Notes: generated from the letters alone by a model not told the origin. DNA of 64,000 nt from Sweltsa coloradensis (GCA_024449915.1 JAMZAV010000784.1:372001-436000), one strand, 5' to 3'. Positions 48,037-62,220 are shown, counted from the stretch's first letter. Made by a program: numbers and translations.

Positions 48037-51000
48037 TCCTATTGTGCTGCTTACGAAGTTGTCTATTTCCAAAATGGTCGCATCCGATCTTTAAGTTTTA
48101 CCATGATTTATTACAAAGTTGTCGTACGTATTAGTAAATAGACCCGGCGCCGTCACCAACAGTGAAGCGAGCGACAGAGTTTCTCTCTTCGTGCACGTCT
48201 AGTTTCACTTCCATCTCATAGTTTCTTATAAATATTTCCTCGGCTTGTTGCAACGTGTTTTGCCCTTAGCATCATAACTTGCTGTTTGCTGCAATAACGT
48301 ACAAGTCAGATAAATTCTCTCCGAGTTATTCCGAGCATCTAAGTAAATATTTCTAGCGGAGTTGTCTTCTTCTTGTTGACAACTTGTGTCGCGTGTTGAA
48401 AGCAAAGGTAACATCCAGCTAGACGTGAGCTGTCGTAGAGCCACTTAGTTCGCAGGCTTGACTTGAGAACCCCGTGTTTTAAGACGCGTCGGATTAGCGT
48501 TACACTCCCAGCTACAGAACGTGGTTTAATTCACCATAGCGCGTATTATAGGCCTACTCAGGCTTTCAAGAAGAAAACATTAAATTATATTCACGTTTTA
48601 AGTGAAACCTAAAAGTGTCTTCTTGAACTAACTCACACTCGCGACAGAATGTGTATGTACTTTATTGATTACTCTGTGGGCTACAATTAAATGTGGCAAA
48701 TAAAATTTCACTATGATCTTTCGTTTAATTACATTGGGGACTCTATTAGTTCGGGGTTACTTGATTGCACAATACCACTAAATCCAAGTCCCAATTCGGT
48801 AGTGGTCAATAGTAGATCTCTATTTAAACTTCTGAAATACTTTCTGGACAGGCAACTTTCTCACCAACCTACAAAAAAGTTTATAACCCCTTAAATGTTG
48901 AATTTGATCCTCGTCGTCGCTTTGTGTCAACAGTGTCTTATGTTTGGCGCACCTAATGCTCGTAGGCATTTTGTTTGTTTGTTGATTTTATAGTGTTTGA
49001 TGTCTGATTATTTTATGTGAAAGTTCCCTTTTAGTTACTGATGTAGAAACAATAGTGGGCGTTAGCTACGTGAACTGAACTGTCGTCGCTCGTCACGCGC
49101 CTATTGACTCAGCAACCCCCGCAGCCTTGTCGCTCTGCGGGTTGCGTCACAGCAAGGGAATTATTCTACTCCCCCTCTGTTATAATAGTCTCATCTTGTG
49201 TCAGCTGCTCAAGATCTACGCTAGTGCTGCCATGAGACAGCCCGCGAGTTCGCTCGCCTTGCTCCTGTTCACACCAGGCTCAAGCTGGTGCAGATGATAC
49301 AAGATAAACAAACTAGCTTATGATTCTTGAGTAGGAAGAAGGGTTTTAGTTGAGATTCTCATTCCTTGTCGTCGGGACCCACCCCTCCCGACAAACCCTT
49401 GTAATATTATTGCAATGGGCTCTTCAATTCAGGCCATCAAATCACTCTAAGTGAATCTAGCCTAGGCCTGTGTTGAGCCTGCGGATACCACCCTCTGTGG
49501 CTGACTGTAAGCCCACGTAGGCCCACGCAGCTTGCTACGCTAATTAACCTGTCAGGTAATCGGATTACAAGGAGTGCGTTTACCGATATCAGACTCAGCT
49601 CTAGGCGTAATTACAACAAAGACGTGTTTGAACCAGAGGTCGGAAATGAATGAACTCTGCTTGTTCTTGCATGTTTGGTATTGTTCGGCCATCGCCTGAC
49701 GGCAAGGATCGCAAATCTTACCCTGCCGAGCGCTCTTATAATGAACTGCTAGATAGTGTTCAGCGATTCGAGATAGAGCGATTTTCATTTCGAAGAGTTA
49801 ATTCGAGAGTTTTGCCGAGCCTCGTGTTTAAATCTACCCAGTTCGTTGGCGCTGAGGGCCTCTCGCCGTCTTCCAGCTGAGGTTTTAACCTTTGAAATCG
49901 ATTTTATCTATCGTTCTTAGAACACTTATTAATATGTATTTACACGGTGACTTTGCAGTTGCCGTGCAAACGAGACACCGGCATACGACATAAATTGAAT
50001 AATGTTGAATAGCAGCTACGTTTGGTTTGGACTAGGAAAGATAACATTCATTTCATGAAGAAGACAAAGCCAATCACGTTTTTATTTATTATTTAACGTT
50101 ATCTTATTCAGTTATAAAAACTGATCTACAAAGTAAGATAACAAAATCGTAGTATCAATTCAATACGAGCTGGCGATGTGTGTTTATAACTCAGTATATA
50201 GTTTTTCTCGGAGAAGCAATTTCAAGAGATCAGTTATGTAGGAATAATTACAAAAGTAACATAGAACATGAGTTAGTTAAAGGCCTATCACGATTAACAG
50301 CTGTTCCACTCGGCGTTCAATGTGAACATGCTAAAAGTAATTATTTCTTTTGGTAGAGCTTCCTCACATCTATATTCACTCGCTATGGGCACAGGGTACA
50401 CTCGAACTATTCCATGCATTGCAGTTATGCAGATAAAACTCATTGTTTGATACAAATGTTATCTAACTGCAACACAGCTAGTTCATCAAGCGTCATGGAG
50501 GTGTTGTCGCAAGGCATGCAGCGCTCCCTGCGCCGGCGTCACCCAACCAACAGACAAGACCCGTGGGAAACTGTGACGACGTGTTCATGCACGGAGTTAT
50601 TATGATGCGCGCGGATTTGTTTTCGTCTTCTCTTGCCTACGTCATCTGCTAACCTGCTGTCGGCGTTTCAATAAGCTCCTCTGTCGTATCTAGGCCCACA
50701 CGCTATTTATCACTAGAACCTCTTGGGTCAAAACTGCGCCACGGAGCTGACAATTGTACCGGGCCGCACGACGGACAGTTTGCCCAACACTCGATGTCTG
50801 AGCGGTGTTCGTCACCACCTTACTCGTAGCCGAGGCCAGTTTGCAGCGTCGTCTACTATGTAACGGACGTAAATTTATTTTGAAGTAGCACTCATGAAAA
50901 CTATAATTATCACATCTTGGATATAGAGCCCCTACCAAAGTTCACATACAAAACAAAACGGTAATTCAAAAGGAAGTCTGCTGCAGTTTCCTTGTCGCCG

Positions 51001-52091
51001 GCTGTACCACGCGTCATCCACGGCTCACGGATACAGTACGGTGCGTGGTATCAAGCAAGACGAACTGACGTCGGTGGAGATTTCACTCGTAATACCTTGT
51101 TCTCGGTGAATCCCCCGTCCCGCGCGCTACTACACGTCTCGCAAACATGTTCTCCGACACGCGCGTAGCATTGAAGAGATCTACACACACCCATCTCAGA
51201 TAATTCCGCGGGAGACTCGGAAAGAACGGAATACGTCACATTGCTGCTCCAAAGCCACCGTTTCTTGATGTATTGATTGATCCTCCTAGGTAACATATTC
51301 AGTAATAGGAGTGAATGATTTAGTTCAAACCTCCTCTTTAACAAATTTATTAAGCAAACCCAAACAATAACATGTTCAGATAAAGTTTTGCGGAATAAGG
51401 TTGGCTAATGAAAGATATGGCCCTTATGTTGGGGTAAAGTTTCACTTTGTCAGTCGTAGTTACCATTTATACAAAGTGAATTAATCGTTACATTTAACGT
51501 CAATCACGAGTAAGATTACTCATTTCACTCCTGCTTTTAAGATGTGTGTTATAATTTATATTTCGTTATTCCTTCAAAATGTGTGTTTCGCTTCTTCTCT
51601 ATGTTCACACACAATTAGTGACAATAGTAGTGGCTACGGTGACAGGGTTACTGTGAGAAGGTACGTCGTGTGTGTCCCCTTGATGCAGTGGGCGACACAC
51701 AGAGCAGACGAGTTTAAATATGGCGGCCGATGCAACAGGTGTGCCCGTGACGTGACGCGCTTGGAGGCGCTATCACCCGTCCTGGTTGGTTTCACCAGAG
51801 GCATGCAGTCACGGGGAAGAACGCATCACTTTCCGACATTAAGAAGCTTTATTGTAGGTACTTAAGTTCTTAATGCTGTCGTATTCCCGTCAAATTCAAG
51901 GGCTGAATATGAAAATTATTCCTAAAATGCTTGTCTAAAATGCAACTTGACTTCGGCCCTATCTTGTTTTATGGACTTGTCGTTCTTCCTAGAAATTATA
52001 TAGGTAGGCATACATGTAGGCCTACGGTCTTATTTGGGAGAATGTATTGTAAGATTCGATGCATGACACTTGCACGCAAAGACCCAATATA

Positions 52092-52173
52092 CAATCAATG
52101 GTTGCAGGATCTTGCACGCGGGTGTACATCCTTCAATCAATGGTTGCAGGATCTTGCACGCGGGTGTACACCT
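52092..52173. repeat. 42-bp direct duplication
   Basis: CAATCAATGGTTGCAGGATC starts at 52092 and again at 52134, with the following CTTGCACGCGGGTGTACA also identical. Confidence 0.92.
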
Positions 52174-53123
52174 CACCGCTGTCTCGTTGCGGCTTAAAAA
52201 GCTCGTTGTTGCTTTTCAAAGCCTTGAGTCGAGATTGGAATTGCTTCGGTTGTGCTGGTTTCAATAATCTTCACAATGCCGGGATGAATATTACACAACT
52301 CGAGCAAATATCTGCTCACCGCTTATTTCATGGATGAAGGTAAACGAGGGGTGCGGCTGAGCGGATGAGTTGGGTAGGGGGGTTGGCGCGCGCGTGTGGG
52401 GGGCGTGCGATTCATGCAGTTATAATAACATGTTTACAAAGGAGGGGACATAACATAACACAAAATACACACACGAAAATTGAAAGTATATTATTTTGTA
52501 ACCAGATTCTGTGCACAAATAAGAAAACAAGCTCCTGTGTAGCAGTACCCAGAATATGGAGCCTAGCTTACAGTTAAGGTGCGTTTAATGTTTGGCGTTG
52601 CTCGCGAAGCGAAGGGCAAAGTTGGCATAGGTAAGGCAAGTTTTGCCGCGAGTCAGCAGCACTTGTTATATTCACAGATTAATTTAGACGCCTTTTTAAA
52701 AGAAAAACATCTAATCATTCGAAGATTATTATCAGGTATATAATATATGTGGAGTGGGGCAGGGCGGAGCAATTTATTTCCTTGTCCATAGGCAAAAGAG
52801 TAATAAAGCTTAATATGTTTCTTACCGGGCTCGCGCCTTCGGAATTGCTAGAAAGCACGTGATTGGTCAAGCCGATGACTTTGCACAACGCCGAACAGAA
52901 ACCACCTTGCTTCCTTGCTTGTTTCTAACCTTTAATGGTAGGGAGATGCGCCGGCCAATCAACTTGATTGTAGGGGGAATAGCCCGCGGCCTCGATCGCA
53001 GTGTACAACTATTTCATCGACCCTTGTGAAGCATTCTAAAAAATTCGTAAGTAATTGAACGTATTTTTTTTACGTGCACCGCCAGAACAGACAAACAGCA
53101 TATAAGCTTGCTCGCTTAATATA

Positions 53124-53144
53124 TATATATATTTGTTTAAGATC
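53124..53144. repeat. Short (AT)n repeats
   Basis: A TA dinucleotide run here. A second run lies near 53332-53347, in a strongly AT-rich stretch with no recognised gene. Confidence 0.7.
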
Positions 53145-56100
53145 TTTAGGTAAATATCGCACAGCTTAAAAATAACTTTAAATCCAAGTTGCAGAAATAC
53201 CTATCCTTTACCAGTTTCACCAGGAAGGTTTTTTCTGAAGATTGGTTAGTTATTTTTTATAATATTGGCGTATTTTTATTTTACCGTTAAACTTAACATT
53301 ACCAGATCACGAAACTTAAGCTAAACTCTTATAATATATATATATATTACATACTTAAATAATGTATGTTATAACACGAAAAGAATTGTGGCATATTGGC
53401 TAAAAATTATAAATACAGAATTATTTTTAAACATGTTAATAAAGCCAAAATGTTAAGTTGAGGTACAAATAAAAATTTAAATGATGAAAACAACAAAATC
53501 AAATAAAAATGTCTTCAATATCTTGTCCCGAACAAATCTTACTCGTTTCTTAAATATAAATTTGCATTCGTGGCATCTGTCTGCTTTATGCTATGTACTT
53601 TATGTTATACCTGGCCAGTAACGCTGCCACCAATCTCTCACATATCCTACAACCTCTGAGCGTTGAATTGCGCGAAGCTCTGAGCCTACTGCCCATATCA
53701 TATACTACTACATTCACTTTATTTCAGCAAATGATTGACGGATGAAGTTAGACAGGCTAAACTTTTCCCATCTGAGTTTTATTGCCAATTGTTTCCAGTG
53801 GCAGTAATAAATTAGGAGCTTATTTTCGTTCATTAAATTATCGAGGAGTGTCATGCTCATGACTATGCGCTGCCTAGTCCATTAGTCATTGAGCATTTGA
53901 CTTAATTCAAACTAAAATTGCAAATTTGAATTATAGAAATAGTCCTTCACAACCCGTTTATAATTATTTCATTCTATGCGGACCGGTGTGTAACGTGGAG
54001 GAAATGTGTCTTGTAAACGAATTCGTATTCCAACAATGCGGTTCAATGTTCACCCCGCGTAGAACGGTAGTGATATAAGCAAGGTCTTGAATAACAATTA
54101 ATTTGACAATTATTACAACCATTTATTGTTAAAGCAGCACGTTTGCCTCGAGACATTGAATTACATTGTTTAATTCAACTCTCATTAGATATCTATTAAT
54201 TTAACAATACCATATTGCCATTATTATCAGGCTTGAGCATTACCCTTCCCCACCGCTGTCCGTGAGAATATCATCAATATCTACAACGTACGTTGATTTC
54301 AAACTCGACAAAGTACTTATAAAGTACGTGTAGGCCTATTAATCCACCCACTCAGCGAGAGCTAGGAAATATACAAGTATCGATTATCGGCGATGGGAGA
54401 CTTGTTTGCTTTGTGTTATACTTGAAGTGCAAAGTTCGCGGGCTTGTCGATACACGAAACTTAGTCAACTTTTTAAGCATTTTCTTTCGATATCGCGGAT
54501 GATGTGCAGTCGATGGCAGTCGAGAGAGATGACATCCCGTTAGCGCTTGGTGGTCGAGTCTGCAGCCAGGTCTCGTCTGCGAGATTCGAGGGATATGGAG
54601 ATGGGTCCTAATTGGTTGGCTCTCAACTTAAAAGGATACCTTACTCATAACGTACAATTCTGATGTTGAGTAGGCTGGGTGCGCATCACGGTGGGCGAGC
54701 CTCTGTGCGTGTCTATGGGGGGAAACTGTCCCTTTCATTGGGAATACGGGTTAGAATGTCGATGTTGGCTTATAACGAGCGTTCTCCATTCAAACCTTGA
54801 ATGGTGTCTTGATGCATAAAGCTCAACAACTCCTTAAATTTGGGGTCGAAAGTTGCTCTTCGGATACACATGAGAAGCCTGCCATTGAAATGTGCGGACG
54901 AGACGCTTCTCAAGAGCACTGGAATGAACGGCCTTGGGAGAAGCTGGGGGATTGGGTCAAACCAAAAGTTGCCCTATCGACCTTACTTCAGTCGAGTCTA
55001 GATGTGTTTGTGGTACTTCAGAGGCTGGGACGTCGGACTGACACTGCTATGCTGACCGCATAATCAATTATTATTTTTTAATTATAATTTTTGGTTTTAA
55101 AACGTGGTTTTAGGCGTCAAAAATTTGCGTATTGACAGTTGTTTTGCCTTCAACGATAAGGAACACTGTATGCTTGCTTCAACTGCTTCATACTTGCCAG
55201 ATTGTCCCTGAGTATCATGCGATCGGCCGACTACTGTATGCAGCTACTACCTATACACTCGGTGTGTACTGAACGACCAGTGGTCGACTCGACCGCGACT
55301 ACTTACTGTCAGCATCTGAACGTTCACACTGACATTCTCAAGAACCTTCTCTGTTGAACGGAATACATCGCTCATATCACACCACAATTGGAGCTTCGCC
55401 GCTTTTCAGTTGTCATTCAAACATTCTATACCCTTTGTCCGGTAGCGATATCGAACGCCGAACGGATACTAGAAACTAGGGAACAGCGAAAGAAAGCTGC
55501 AACCTGCAACTATGTTCCGACCGTGTTATGCAAATAAATCTATCGACCCATTCAGTTTGTGAACTTTATTAAATTAATTAAGAAATACATGGAACAAAAC
55601 TAATGGTGTATTTTTAGAATTTCGTTAATGGGGTATCAATTTTAAATGTCAACTTATTGTTTCTGTGTGTTGTGTACTTACCAACATTCTATAAAACACA
55701 CTACTCTAGAGACTATGTATTTATTTAACGTCCTTCTCATTAAGTAATAAAAAGTGATTTACAGACTTATAATCTAATTTAAGCCCACTGGGTACATGGG
55801 TCTTTCAATTAAGCAAAACATGCAATGCTTGAAAATCCCAGGCCCCACTCAATCAGTATTAATTTGGAAGTATCGCTTTTGCGAGCAGTGGGTCGCATTT
55901 GTGTTACTAATGTGTTCATTGCGTTGTGTGAAGCTAGTGTATCAGGGAAGACCCTTATCCGCACACATCGGTAACCTCCACAGCGCAAAGTTTATCCTCT
56001 CTGCCTTCTAGCCTATCTCCGGGTGCAGGTGGTCCAGGGTTGGCGCTTGGGGCCTGTCCAAATTATAAAAGACGTTTTTGCCTTGCTTCCATTATCCCTG

Positions 56101-57409
56101 CAATGTTGTGGTTTTCTTTTTTCTTGGAAGATTCGAAAGTTTGCTTGTACCACTTCCATACATAATTTCGTTTAAGCATAAGACAGCAATTTCATTATCT
56201 AGTTCCTTCTTCTTGTTCTTCTTTGCCAAGCAACCTGAATTAAGTGATTAATTTCCTCTTGCTTCTTACGTGACAGGGAAATGTCTCAAGGAAATGAGTA
56301 AAGAATCACAGATTCTTTTATAGATTTCGGATCGCGCTTACGCGTGTGTATGTTTAGGCTCGGGCATGGGCGTAATTCGAAAATTACACTTCGATTCATG
56401 TGTCAACTATTAATCAATAATAATAGCGCGAGTTTTTTTATCTTTGCACGATAAGAAATCCACTTGACCCTAAAGCTGTTCAGCTTCCTGTTAGTTTAAA
56501 TTAATATAATCACCTGTTTACTAGAGTTGCCATAAGTGATAGTCCAGGACTCAAATTCGGGGCAGACTCCGAGGACTTTTTGTCGTAAAAACTTTGAAAA
56601 CTACGATGAAACATGGGAGTTTCCCGAATTTGTAGTAATTATTAAGTACACAATTTTATAGAAATAAGATCTTTTTTGGAAGGGCATTAGGAACAAGAAC
56701 TAGATGAATTACGTACTTACCTTAATACGTTACTGCAGTGTTGCATTAAATTTTTATCAGAAACGAATGTTTGAACGAAGAACGAAGAAACGAAACTCTC
56801 CACATTTGAAGTTTGAACCAAAATTCTTTCAAAAACAATAGTTTTTAAATTATGGTAAGTTGGATTTGGAAATCGGACATTCTGAATTTTCCTGGACACG
56901 AGGAATACATCGTAAAAAATCGGCACAATCCTGATTCGTTTAGATCTATGACAACCTTTAAACTATAGTGCTCGTGCACCAGTTTTTCCCGCGAGTGTAC
57001 GAGCACTCCGTCACAAGGGTGCACACTGCACGCCAGGGACTGTACTGCACTTTTCTTGAGCGGAGTCGTTTAACTTGCCTCTCGGTTACATAATTGGGTT
57101 CCCGCAATTGTGTTTTTATTTTAAAGAAGTGTTACAGGAATTTCCATTTTGAGTGAAACAGCGCGTCTGGTGGTAGATTCAGTTTCCACATTTGATTAAG
57201 GAGAAACACACATCTCGGTGTCTACTATCCGGCCTGAAAACATCGGGCATAGAAATATTTAGTTTCAGATTCTACTCGACATGAGGAGTTAGAGCGATTT
57301 ATTTTCTAGAAGTAGCTCGCCCAGGGTATTCCCTCCGTGGATCATAGAAGGCGAGAAGAGTTGCTGAGGTCATCTCGCAAACATCAGCTAGTAAATTTCT
57401 CCTCGAAAC

Positions 57410-57620
57410 TAGAACCAAGCTCGGTCTTCTGGAACCTCCCCCCCCCCCCCCCCCTCCCCTCGACGACCAGACCGACGACGACGATGATATAAGCCTCGTT
57501 CCCTCCTCTCTGCCTGTGGCTGGATCTGTCGAGCACGGGTCAGTCCTCCAATACATCCCCTACGCAAGAGTGGCGCGTTATGACCTCTCGGTCGGCGCGC
57601 CCTTTAACTAAACAACCTCC
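57410..57620 (+). repeat. Dispersed repeat R5, copy 2
   Basis: Collinear with 30945-31165 through GTGGCTGG, CATCCCC, GAGTGGC and CGCGCCCTT landmarks. It carries a run of 17 C (57438-57454). Confidence 0.5.
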
Positions 57621-58111
57621 TCTTCTTCAAATGCTTCCACTGGACATAACTTATTCTTGTAACTCTCTTCGGGTGCACTCTTAATATAAATGTATTGTTC
57701 CCAATGCGTGCTGCATACAGTGGAATCCGCCCCCATTGGCTAGAATCTGTGGGGGATCCCTTAACACGCCCTCTTATACTCAAGTTCCTAGAGTCAATGT
57801 TTAGTCATCCCCACACTTAATCTTAGTATACGCAAGTCTTGAATTATGCAACATTTCCTTGTTTTGTGGGTTTGAATCTCCGGTACATAATTGTTTGTCT
57901 AGACATATTACTTATTCACATATAAATTGCAAATCAAATATGCCGTTCAATGTTTTATTATCACCGCGGTGTTATAGCTGAAAGCTAGAAATGCTAACCG
58001 AAAAACGTTGTTTGTTTCCTCTTTCGGTAACCTGTGTTGTACGATATCACATATTGTGGTGATTTGATGATGGTTAGTCTTCAAAACGGTCGAGTATTCG
58101 AGCTTTAGCTA

Positions 58112-58568
58112 TACAGTCCATACCAGGCCCAGTTGGCACTGCCGGCCATATAGAAACCGGTTTCTAGCTTGATTGAGCGAGCGTAGCGAGCGTCTCCAAT
58201 TGACTCTTATGGCTCGAATGTCTGTTTTTTTTCTGTTACTGATTCGATACAGGTTGCACCGTTTCTCTGATCGACCTGAAATTTGGCACACATATATATA
58301 TACCACCTATGCGGGTTGCTGTATAGTTTTTGAACAAAATCCGATAATTGGTTATAAAATATAAAAAAAAAAAAATGTTCCGATCGTTATGAAATTTTGC
58401 AAGGTCAATAAGTATAACATTCTCTCCTATTTTACAAAGTTTCAGCTAAATCGGTCGTAATGTCGTACTCGGATCGTGTTGCACGTACCGGTGCTCGCTC
58501 AACAACGCGACGGGACTTTAGCGCTTTCCTAGTATTTTACTGCCCGCTCGGCTTGGTATGGACTATAT
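58112..58568. mobile_element. Mariner-like miniature element with TA-type ends
   Basis: The left end reads TACAGTCCATACCAGGCC and the reverse complement of the right end reads TATAGTCCATACCAAGCC; both are flanked by TA, as expected for Tc1/mariner-type insertion. The interior (457 bp) has a GAGCGAGCGTAGCGAGCG string and an A-rich middle, and no transposase is readable. A reading frame at 58460-58762 crosses its right boundary and is not taken as a gene. Confidence 0.6.
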
Positions 58569-59644
58569 ACCTCTTGTGGCTACATCGTCTGACGGTGCCC
58601 CCTGTGCACAGCACGTCGCCGATCAGGGCGTACATTATCCCTGTCCAGCTATGTTTGTTTACTCTGAGCGTCACCTCCGGATCGATTGATTGCTCTATGG
58701 AAGCAATTCACTTAACACCAGCAGAATTAATTATCTATTGCCACTCGGTCGGGTTGACCTAGTGATGACGTACTCGAGGTCAGTCACCTGTCAGCGCGGA
58801 AGCTCTAGACCTCGTCATAACGTGTTGACACTGCACCTCGTCAACACTGGTGAGGGTTTAGTTTTATCATTTCATTACGGTAGCTGTAATATTATCGGAT
58901 ACTGGCTAAAAATTATTTTTCTTATGGGCTCTAAACACGAATCGTTAATTTATATTTTCAGCGAATATATATGTATACTCCGAGGCAGGTATATTTATGG
59001 TAAAAACAAAATTTTCGACGCTAAAAACAGTATCATTTTAAAAACTAATTCACCGCTTTTAGGCAGAACAAAACCAAAGTTCCACCACAAATACCTGTCT
59101 CTATATTCTCAAACTACATTTTATTGAAATTGGCAGTTCTTTTACAAGGTCCTACACCCAACATTTTTCAAAGATATCCGGGGGGAGAGAGATAGAGCTT
59201 TCAACTAAATGTTCAATTATTTTCACCACCAATTCACTGCTTTTGGGTATAATAGAAACGAAAATTTACTTTTATTTTCATCCCAAATACCCGGCTTTGT
59301 GTTTACTTAATTATTTTTTACTATAGGCCCTAGTTTATTTCATTTTCGGCTAAAAGACTGTCATATTTATATTATTGACACTTATGTATTTACAAAGTTT
59401 AAGAGGTTCGCTATACAACTTAAAGCTGCTAGATGAGGATAGTATTGCATCACCTACTCATGTATACGACTAAGTAGCCTTGTCCCCTTCAGTGCTGCGA
59501 CTCTGTGCCCACACCGTACTGTGACCTTCTGTGATTCGCTGCTCGATCCTCCATCCTAAGCCGCGTATATAGCGACCTCAAATGAGTGCACTAATAAGAA
59601 ACCCCAAGTTCGAGTGTACACGTGTATGTAGGCTTTCCTTGCCG

Positions 59645-59725
59645 TCCGCGGTGGCACATGTGACTTACGACAAGGGCGCTGGTACAAGGATGTGGGTTCG
59701 AATACCGCATAAGGCATGTTTTTTT
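59645..59725 (+). mobile_element. tRNA-like SINE head (family S3), copy 2
   Basis: GGTGGCACATGTG (A-box region) and, about 45 bases on, GTGGGTTCGAATACCGCAT (B box), then AAGGCATGT and a T run. The ACAAGG to GGCATGT segment matches the minus strand at 39096-39175. Confidence 0.5.
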
Positions 59726-59910
59726 TTTGTAATCGTCCTTCATCGTTATCTATCACCATTCATCGTTTCGAATAGCCTTAGTAAGGCTGTTCCACCCTGT
59801 TTTTCAATTTTCTAAAATATGCGACTATGTAAAAATATAGTAAATGAAATTGAAACACGATCGCACATTAACTGGTTGTTTTAGAAAAATATAATCAATT
59901 CGTCCAAGAA

Positions 59911-59983
59911 CTGATTTTCAGTAGTGGGACATTAAATTTAAAGCCGACCAAGCCAACCCTGTAGGCGCCGACACCATCGACGA
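59911..59983 (-). repeat. Dispersed repeat family R4, copy 3
   Basis: Has ATTTTCAGTAGTGGGACATT, TTAAATTTAAAGCCGACCAA and GTAGGCGCCGACACCATCGA, collinear with the complements of copies 2 and 4. The tail (TCTACCCA end) is missing here. Confidence 0.65.
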
Positions 59984-60570
59984 GCGAACAATGGCCTTCT
60001 AGAGACCGGCATATAGAATCACCGATCAATCCAGCTGGACACGATTGTTCACACACGGATGTGTTCTATTACTACCACCTGAATGCAGATCCCTGGTTGG
60101 TCGGCTTCGAGCTGACATCGTTGATAAACTCCAGATAATGGACTTGAGTGTCCTCGATTTTCTCTGCACTGTTCGAAAACCGTTTACCGAGTTTGAAACT
60201 TCGCCTGTTGGTGATTGGCGTTGTTCGATATTGTGCGGTTAGGCGTCTCGGTAGCAGGTTGATGATCGGACGGTATCGACCGAGGTTCCTGCAAGATGTA
60301 GTGGATCTCGAGGAGACTATAGCGAGTCTCATCTACTAATTGCAATGTGCGTTCATTTGTTTTAAAAGTGGCGTTGGGGGAACCAAAGAGACAGATTCAA
60401 AATAGTGAATTTCGGGTACAAACTGCTTCTGGTTTTCTGGTCGGGTCGGGTAGGGAAAAAAGGCCGTTACAATTCTGCATGTTAATTATGGATTCAGAAT
60501 TATGCAGAATCTTACCTTAAAAGTTTCTCCTCATTCATTTTCTTTAGTCTTGATTTTAATTGAATTGCGT

Positions 60571-60696
60571 CTGGACCGGCACCTCCACCAAAAACGTTTG
60601 AAATTCCTGGACCGGCACCTCCACCAAAAACGTTAAAATTCCTGGACCGGCACCTCTACCAAACGTTTGAAATTCCTGGACCGGCACCTCCACCAC
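60571..60696. repeat. Tandem repeat, 34-36 bp unit with CCGGCACCTCCACCA
   Basis: Four copies of CCGGCACCTCCACCA (the third has one change), starting at 60576, 60612, 60646 and 60680. They are separated by AAACGTT- and AAATTCCTGGA-type spacers. The reverse complement of the core is the TGGTGGAGGTGCCGG string found at 12861, 19716 and 19891. Confidence 0.9.
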
Positions 60697-61940
60697 CCTC
60701 GATTCGTTTTCGCTTCCTGAAAATCGTGTACCTTATTTTACTGTTAGCCGGCCCCCAAATACCCGACTCGACTCGAAATTTTCGCTACCCGCACACAACG
60801 TTATGTCCCCTTAATTTCACTTTCCCACCATAACTTTATTAATAAGTCAAGTCGGGAGACATCGTATTATTCTCTTACGTTGTCATCCTGCTCTTCTCGA
60901 TAAGCTGTTCGACCGCATTTTTCTATTTTCCAAAATATGATACAATAGTCCAAATGTAGTGATGGCTTTGAAACCCGTCTCTATTAGTAAATCAAAACTG
61001 CTTTTTCAAAATTTTCTGATCGGGCACACGGCAAATATCGCCTCTGCAAAATAATTTCTATCTTCAATTCGCCCAAGCACATCATTCAACGTAGGTAGTT
61101 GTGTTTTAGTGACATTAATTTTCAACTGGTTTTCTAGTGAGTGAAAAAATATTTTTTTAAACAATTGTCTTTCCTGAGAATTTTTTCGTTTGTCGGTATA
61201 AATCGGCACAAAATACCGTAATAGTCTAGTCCTAATAACTTTAGTACTTGATCATTAAAATTATCTAAAGAGAGATAACATTTTTAAATGAATTATATGT
61301 TACTCTGTCTTCACTTTTAGAGCCTACACACAGACTAACACAGGTCAAAGAGTAATAGTGAAATTGAAAAATAAAGTAATAGGACTCAGATTGGACTGCA
61401 AACTCGAGTAATTGTTAGTAACTCGACTCGCCTAAAAAAACGCGACTAACACACCCCTACTGAAAAGAATGCGAACATAGCTGTATACACATTCACTTTA
61501 TAATCTATCTACATTTATTTGGGTACGTTCGTGTTTAAATCCAATAATTTGAGTAACATAACAAAATCAGTTTCGACATGTAGAGCAATTCCGTCGATAT
61601 ATTATGGTCTTACTCTCCGTCTGCCATCTGTAACGAAGACTACAGACATAGGTTCAGAATACACATGTTTGTTCTCAGAATGCTATAAACTAAACGGCGC
61701 ATAAAACCCCATGTGAGAGTTTGATTGAAGAAAGTGCCTGAAGTCTGGTTCCACCTGCGCAGTAGTTAATATCGTGAGTTTATGTCTGCGGCTGGTAGTT
61801 TGTGTCGTCTGCGCGGACAAGGTGTTTACGGGCGCCGTCAACCCGGCCTTGCAGTGGACGACTAATCCTGGGCTTAGGATGGAGGTGAGACGCAATCTGA
61901 CCGTGATTCACACCTTGTCACAAAATAAGGTTGCTACTTC

Positions 61941-61950
61941 ATACCAGGCA
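61941..61950. repeat. Target-site duplication of the S2 SINE copy 2, left
   Basis: ATACCAGGCA, matching ATACCAGCCA at 62221-62230 at 9 of 10 positions. Confidence 0.65.
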
Positions 61951-62220
61951 GCCGACATTGGTGGCTCCAGCGTCAAGCACGAGACTCCAAGTCGGAAGTT
62001 GCCGGGTTCGAATCCCGTGTTGACCAGAAATCCTGACTGAAGGGTTTTTTACGAAGTTTTCCTCAGTCGTTAATGTGAATGCAAGGGATTGAGTCCCCTT
62101 AAGCAGCCCTCGGACATCCCTACAATAATAGTATCCTATCCGCTACATTTTTAGTTAAACACCTGAAGAGAGACTCACTACGCCCTATAACACGATTCCC
62201 TCGGTACAAATTTAAATTTT
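61951..62220 (+). mobile_element. tRNA-derived SINE (family S2), copy 2
   Basis: 270 bp, plus orientation. The head ends with a B box (GGTTCGAATCC). The body has CCTGACTGAAGGG, GTTTTCCTCAGTCGTTAATG, GCAAGGGATTGAGTCC and CCTCGGACATCCCT, and the tail has CGCCCTATAACACG and TTTAAATTTT. It is collinear with the copy at 47765-48024. The near-perfect 10-bp flanking duplication marks both ends. A reading frame overlapping its head (61774-62040) is incidental. Confidence 0.85.

Noticed and set aside
58460..59127. Overlapping frames at the edge of the mariner-like element
   Set aside because: They cross the element boundary, have no recognisable motif and overlap each other in different frames.
59130..61500. 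A second full hAT element around the CCGGCACCTCCACCA array
   Set aside because: A CACACCCCTACTG-like right end occurs near 61450, but I found no matching left end, so only the tandem array is reported.
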